Shown here: in pieces, positions 57,606 through 64,000 of the stretch | Layout of the letters: the number at the start of each line of letters is the position of its first letter | How positions within the stretch are numbered: position 1 is the stretch's first letter | NCBI GenBank assembly: GCA_014359765.1 | Contig: JACIYT010000002.1 | Span: forward strand, 124,001 to 188,000 | Length of the DNA: 64,000 nucleotides | Direction of reading: 5' to 3' | DNA from: Roseovarius sp. | GTDB taxonomy: Bacteria; Pseudomonadota; Alphaproteobacteria; Rhodobacterales; Rhodobacteraceae | Made by a program: the position numbers and the translations under genes | The notes under the pieces: generated by a model | Told to the model about the DNA's origin: nothing | Database searches by the model: none | Seen by the model: the letters and a program-made list of their open reading frames with translations, nothing else

Positions 57606-58946
57606 ATGGCCAGGAAACTTTTCGGCACCGACGGGATTCGCGGACAGGCCAATGCCTGGCCGATGACCGCGGACATGGCATTGCGCCTCGGGGCGGCGGC
57701 GGGGTGCCATTTCCGCACCGACAAGAAGGAACACCGCGTCGTCATCGGCAAGGATACGCGCCGCTCGGGCTACATGATCGAATATGCGCTGACTGCCGGG
57801 TTCACCTCGACCGGCATGGACGTGTTCCTGCTCGGCCCGGTTCCGACGCCCGCGATCGGCTATCTCACCCATGCGCTGCGCGCCGATGTGGGCGTGATGA
57901 TCTCCGCCAGTCACAACCCCGCCTGCGACAACGGGATCAAGCTGTTCGGTCCTGACGGTTTCAAGCTGAGCGATGCGGCTGAGGCCGAGATCGAGCGTTT
58001 GCTGGAGGAGGGGGTGAGCCCCGTAGCGCCCGGGAATATCGGCCGCGCCCGCCGGATCGAGGATGCGCGCGGGCGCTATGTGGAATATGCCAAGACCACC
58101 TTTCCGCGTGGTCGCCGCCTCGAAGGGCTGCGAATCGTTGTGGATTGCGCCAATGGCGCCGCCTATCGCACCGCGCCCGATGTGCTGTGGGAACTGGGCG
58201 CCGAGGTGATCGCGATCGGGGTGGCGCCGGACGGCTACAACATCAACCTCGATTGCGGCTCCACCCGGCCCGAGGCGGCGGCGCGCAAGGTGCTGGAGAC
58301 GCGCGCCGATCTCGGAATCTGTCTCGATGGCGATGCCGACCGGGTGGTGCTGATCGACGAGACGGGCAGGGTGGCCGATGGCGATCAGATCATGGCGCTC
58401 ATCGCGACCCGCTGGGGGCGCGAGGGGCGGCTGGCGGGCGATACGCTGGTGGCCACGGTCATGTCCAATCTCGGGCTGGAGCGGTATCTGGCCGCGCAGG
58501 GGATCGCGCTCAGGCGCACGCCGGTGGGCGACCGGCATGTGGTCGAGGCGATGCGCGCGGGCGGGCACAACCTGGGCGGCGAGCAATCGGGCCATATCGT
58601 GATGACCGATTTCGCCACCACCGGGGACGGGCTCATCGGGGCGCTGCAATTCCTTGCCGCCATGGTCGAGACCGGCAAGCCGGCGAGCGCGCTGGCGCAG
58701 GTCTTTGCCCCGGTGCCGCAGCGCCTCGTCAACGTGCGCTTTGGCGAGGGCAAGACCCCGCTTGCGACCGATATCGTCCAGAGCGCCGTCGCCGAGGCCG
58801 AGGCCGCGCTCGGCGGTGACGGGCGGCTGCTGATTCGCGCCTCGGGCACCGAGCCGCTCATCCGGGTAATGGCTGAGGCGCTCGATCCCGGGCTGCTCGA
58901 GCAGGTGATGACCCGGGTCGTCGGCGCGGTCGAAGCGGCGTCCTGA
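57606..58946 (+). CDS. glmM: Phosphoglucosamine mutase
   Basis: [67 protein letters not shown]. Confidence 0.97.
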   Translation: MARKLFGTDGIRGQANAWPMTADMALRLGAAAGCHFRTDKKEHRVVIGKDTRRSGYMIEYALTAGFTSTGMDVFLLGPVPTPAIGYLTHALRADVGVMISASHNPACDNGIKLFGPDGFKLSDAAEAEIERLLEEGVSPVAPGNIGRARRIEDARGRYVEYAKTTFPRGRRLEGLRIVVDCANGAAYRTAPDVLWELGAEVIAIGVAPDGYNINLDCGSTRPEAAARKVLETRADLGICLDGDADRVVLIDETGRVADGDQIMALIATRWGREGRLAGDTLVATVMSNLGLERYLAAQGIALRRTPVGDRHVVEAMRAGGHNLGGEQSGHIVMTDFATTGDGLIGALQFLAAMVETGKPASALAQVFAPVPQRLVNVRFGEGKTPLATDIVQSAVAEAEAALGGDGRLLIRASGTEPLIRVMAEALDPGLLEQVMTRVVGAVEAAS

Positions 58947-58982
58947 CGCGCTCAGCGGCAGGCAAGCGCCGCGCGCATCGGA

Positions 58983-59345
<363 letters not shown>

Positions 59346-59418
59346 CTAGCCAAGCTCCCGCCCCGAGACCAGTCCCATTTGCCGCGCATGTGGAAAAGAG
59401 TTGCCGCGCGCGGCAGGC

Positions 59419-59433
59419 GTTCTATTATTGTTC
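59419..59433 (+). promoter_or_regulatory. LexA (SOS) box, alphaproteobacterial GTTC-N7-GTTC, overlapping a -10
   Basis: GTTCTATTATTGTTC; putative -35 TTGCCG (59401-59406), 16-nt spacer, -10 TATTAT (59423-59428) inside the box. Confidence 0.8.
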
Positions 59434-59435
59434 TC

Positions 59436-59846
59436 ATGTTTCTGCCGCGTCCCCCCGCCGCCCTCGTCGCCGCCCGCCTGCCCCGGGTGCCGCCCGGCGC
59501 GCGCGTCGCGGTGGCGGGGCTCGTCCTGGTGCGCCAGCGGCCCGGCACGGCCAAGGGGGTGGTGTTCCTCACCCTCGAGGATGAGACCGGCGTGGTCAAT
59601 GTCGTGATCTGGCGAAAGGTGTTCGAGCGGTTCCGCCGCGCGGTGATCGCCGGGCGCCTCCTGCGGGTGACGGGGCGGGTGGAGCGGCAGGCGGATGTGC
59701 TGCACCTCGTGGCCGAGGAAATCGAGGATATCTCCGACCTGCTCGACCGCCTCGCCGATCCCGATTTCACACCCGCGGCACCCGATCCGGCGCGGGTTTT
59801 CCCGGGGGGCGGGGGTCAATCGACCCCCTGCCAGTCATCGGGGTGA
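59436..59846 (+). CDS. Orphan OB-fold protein corresponding to the C-terminal domain of error-prone polymerase DnaE2 (remnant or standalone)
   Basis: RVAVAGLVLVRQRPGTAKGVVFLTLEDETGVVNVVIWRKVFERFRRAVIAGRLLRVTGRVERQADVLHLVAEEIEDISDLL resembles the DnaE2 C-terminal OB domain; polymerase domains absent. Confidence 0.8.
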   Translation: MFLPRPPAALVAARLPRVPPGARVAVAGLVLVRQRPGTAKGVVFLTLEDETGVVNVVIWRKVFERFRRAVIAGRLLRVTGRVERQADVLHLVAEEIEDISDLLDRLADPDFTPAAPDPARVFPGGGGQSTPCQSSG

Positions 59847-60169
59847 TATGCCGCGCCGATGGCCAGCCAGCGCAGACGAATCCGCGCCACGCGGGTATCG
59901 CTCCAGGTGCGGAACACCACGTCAAACCCTTCGGCCGTCACGTTCTCGGCGCTGATATCGATGCGCGTGTTGGCGCCGTGGTCGATATCCCAGAGCGACG
60001 GCGTCACCTGCACGACGGGCGGGGCGCGAAAGGCCGGCGAGAAGGTGATGCGCTTGCGCCGCTCGCGCGGGCCGGTGCCTTTCCACATCTCGCCATCGTT
60101 GTGGTAATCGGAAAAGAGCACCTCGTCGCCCTGGGCGACCCCTATGGCCTCTCTGAGAAATACCTGCAT
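59816..60169 (-). CDS. H-type lectin domain protein
   Basis: KRITFSPAFRAPPVVQVTPSLWDIDHGANTRIDISAENVTAEGFDVVFRTWSDTRVARIRLRWLAIG. Confidence 0.85.
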   Translation of the reverse strand: MQVFLREAIGVAQGDEVLFSDYHNDGEMWKGTGPRERRKRITFSPAFRAPPVVQVTPSLWDIDHGANTRIDISAENVTAEGFDVVFRTWSDTRVARIRLRWLAIGAAYHPDDWQGVD

Positions 60170-60225
60170 TTGCGTCCTGTCGCGAACTGACCTCAAATAA
60201 TACAGGTTTTCGGCAGGATTGTGGC

Positions 60226-60263
60226 AAAAATATGCAAGGGGCCGCGCGTGGCGGCCCCTTGCA
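60226..60263 (-). terminator. Rho-independent terminator of the atp operon
   Basis: Minus strand: 13-bp stem TGCAAGGGGCCGC / GCGGCCCCTTGCA followed by TATTTTTG, 18 nt after the atpC stop. Confidence 0.9.
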
Positions 60264-60281
60264 GCATACGGCGCGCGCGGA

Positions 60282-60707
60282 TCAGCGCGCCGAGATCCCG
60301 ATCTCGTCACCCATGGCGACCATATCGGCCAGCAGCTTGGCCGCGTCATCGACGATGCCCGCCGCGCCCGACTGGCTCTCGCGGGCCTGGGCGAGGCGGT
60401 CGGTCGCCTCGTCCACCATGGCCTTGAAGGTCTCGGCGGTCATGTCGGCGCGCGGCACGGCGCGTTCGGCCAGAACCGACACGCCCGCGCCACTGATCTC
60501 GGCGAAGCCGCCGGTAACGATGAATTCCTGCGTGCCGCCATCGGCAGTGACGCGGACCATGCCGGGGCGCAGGGTGGTGATGAGCGGCGCGTGATCGGCC
60601 ATCGCCGTCAGGTCGCCCGCGGCGCCGGGGATCTGCACCTCGCGCGCGGCGAGCGACGCGAGACGACGCTCGGGGCTCACCAGATCGAATTGCACTGTCT
60701 CAGCCAT
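60282..60707 (-). CDS. atpC: F1Fo ATP synthase epsilon subunit
   Basis: [46 protein letters not shown]. Confidence 0.97.
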   Translation of the reverse strand: MAETVQFDLVSPERRLASLAAREVQIPGAAGDLTAMADHAPLITTLRPGMVRVTADGGTQEFIVTGGFAEISGAGVSVLAERAVPRADMTAETFKAMVDEATDRLAQARESQSGAAGIVDDAAKLLADMVAMGDEIGISAR

Positions 60708-60759
60708 TCACAGGCCTCCCTTGGGTGTGGGGCGGGCCACCGGGGCCCGCCGCAATGGC

Positions 60760-62202
<1,443 letters not shown>

Positions 62203-63090
62203 TTACAGCGCCTCGGCGCCGGAAATGATTTCGATGAGCTCGTTGGTGATCACGGCCTGACGCGAGCGGTTGTATTCGATGGTCAGCTTGTCGATCATCT
62301 CGCCGGCGTTGCGGGTGGCGTTGTCCATCGCGGACATGCGCGCGCCCTGTTCGGAGGCCCCGTTCTCCAGCAGCGCGCTGAAGATCTGCGTGGCCACGCC
62401 GCGCGGCAGGAGATCGGCGAGGATCGCCGTCTCGTCCGGCTCGTAATCATAGACCGTGCCGGCATCGCCCGCCTCGGCCGCGGCCTCGGCCTCGCCCATA
62501 TCGGCAGGGATGATCTGCTGCATGGTCGGGATCTGGCTCACCACGTTCTCGAACCTGGAATAGAAGATCCTGGCCACGTCGAATTCGCCCGCGTCAAAGC
62601 GCCGGAGCACGTTGGCGGCGATCGCCTGCGCCTCGGCATAGCCGATGCGCTTGACCTCGGAGAGGTCCACATGCTCGATGAACTGCGCGCCGAAGTCACG
62701 GCGCAGCGCATCGCGGCCCTTCTTGCCGACGGTCAGGATCTTGACCGTCTTGCCCTGCGCCATGAGGCGTGCCGCCTCGGCCCGGGCGAGCTTGGCGATA
62801 TTGGCGTTGAAGCCACCGCAAAGGCCCCGCTCGGCGGTCAGCACCACCAGCAGCTGAACCTTGTCCGAGCCGGTCCCCGCCAGAAGGCGCGGCGCGTTCT
62901 CGCCGTCACCCACCGAGGCGGCGAGCTTCCGAACCACGGCGTTGAACCGCTCGGTGTAAGGCCGCGACATTTCCGCGGCCTCCTGCGCGCGGCGAAGTTT
63001 CGCCGCGGCGACCATCTGCATGGCCTTGGTGATCTTGCGGGTCGATTTGACCGACTCGATCCGGTTTTTCAGGTCCTTGAGAGAGGGCAT
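62203..63090 (-). CDS. atpG: F1Fo ATP synthase gamma subunit
   Basis: [51 protein letters not shown]; start 63090. Confidence 0.98.
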   Translation of the reverse strand: MPSLKDLKNRIESVKSTRKITKAMQMVAAAKLRRAQEAAEMSRPYTERFNAVVRKLAASVGDGENAPRLLAGTGSDKVQLLVVLTAERGLCGGFNANIAKLARAEAARLMAQGKTVKILTVGKKGRDALRRDFGAQFIEHVDLSEVKRIGYAEAQAIAANVLRRFDAGEFDVARIFYSRFENVVSQIPTMQQIIPADMGEAEAAAEAGDAGTVYDYEPDETAILADLLPRGVATQIFSALLENGASEQGARMSAMDNATRNAGEMIDKLTIEYNRSRQAVITNELIEIISGAEAL

Positions 63091-63103
63091 TGCCTGATCT
63101 CCC

Positions 63104-64000
<897 letters not shown>

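Overview
GC-rich alphaproteobacterial chromosome segment (Rhodobacterales-like by gene content: MipZ, infA-maf-RNase E/G, hemC/hemE, atpA-G-D-C followed by an H-type lectin gene). About 65 protein genes and two tRNAs (Pro-CGG, Met-CAT) are supported. Two large CoA-thioester catabolic regions dominate. Region A (~0.2-17.2 kb) has acyl-CoA synthetases, a dienoyl-CoA-reductase-like flavoenzyme, two ACADs, an enoyl-CoA hydratase, a biotin-dependent acyl-CoA carboxylase, a divergent HMG-CoA-lyase-like protein, an SDR and a citryl-CoA-lyase-like protein. Region B (~33-52.7 kb) has a CaiB-type CoA-transferase, four ACADs, two PaaG-like crotonases, thiolase+DUF35, MaoC, SDR and thioesterase genes, two TRAP systems (DctPQM and TAXI/fused permease) and an IclR regulator. 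Between them lie an ArsR-ArsC fusion/GAPDH/ArsJ arsenic operon, tRNA-Pro with a gene-poor remnant zone, a PglC/PglD-like pair, a degenerate M48-like protein, a SelD fusion and MipZ. The right end is housekeeping (heme, cmk, pyrD, glmM, atp). The most unusual signals are: (i) an orphan DnaE2 C-terminal OB-fold ORF directly behind a perfect GTTC-N7-GTTC LexA box that overlaps a plausible -10; (ii) the region A carboxylase plus two retro-Claisen lyases with altered motifs; (iii) ACADs in both regions lacking canonical catalytic glutamates; (iv) strong inverted repeats at operon boundaries. All homology calls are by eye, with no database search.
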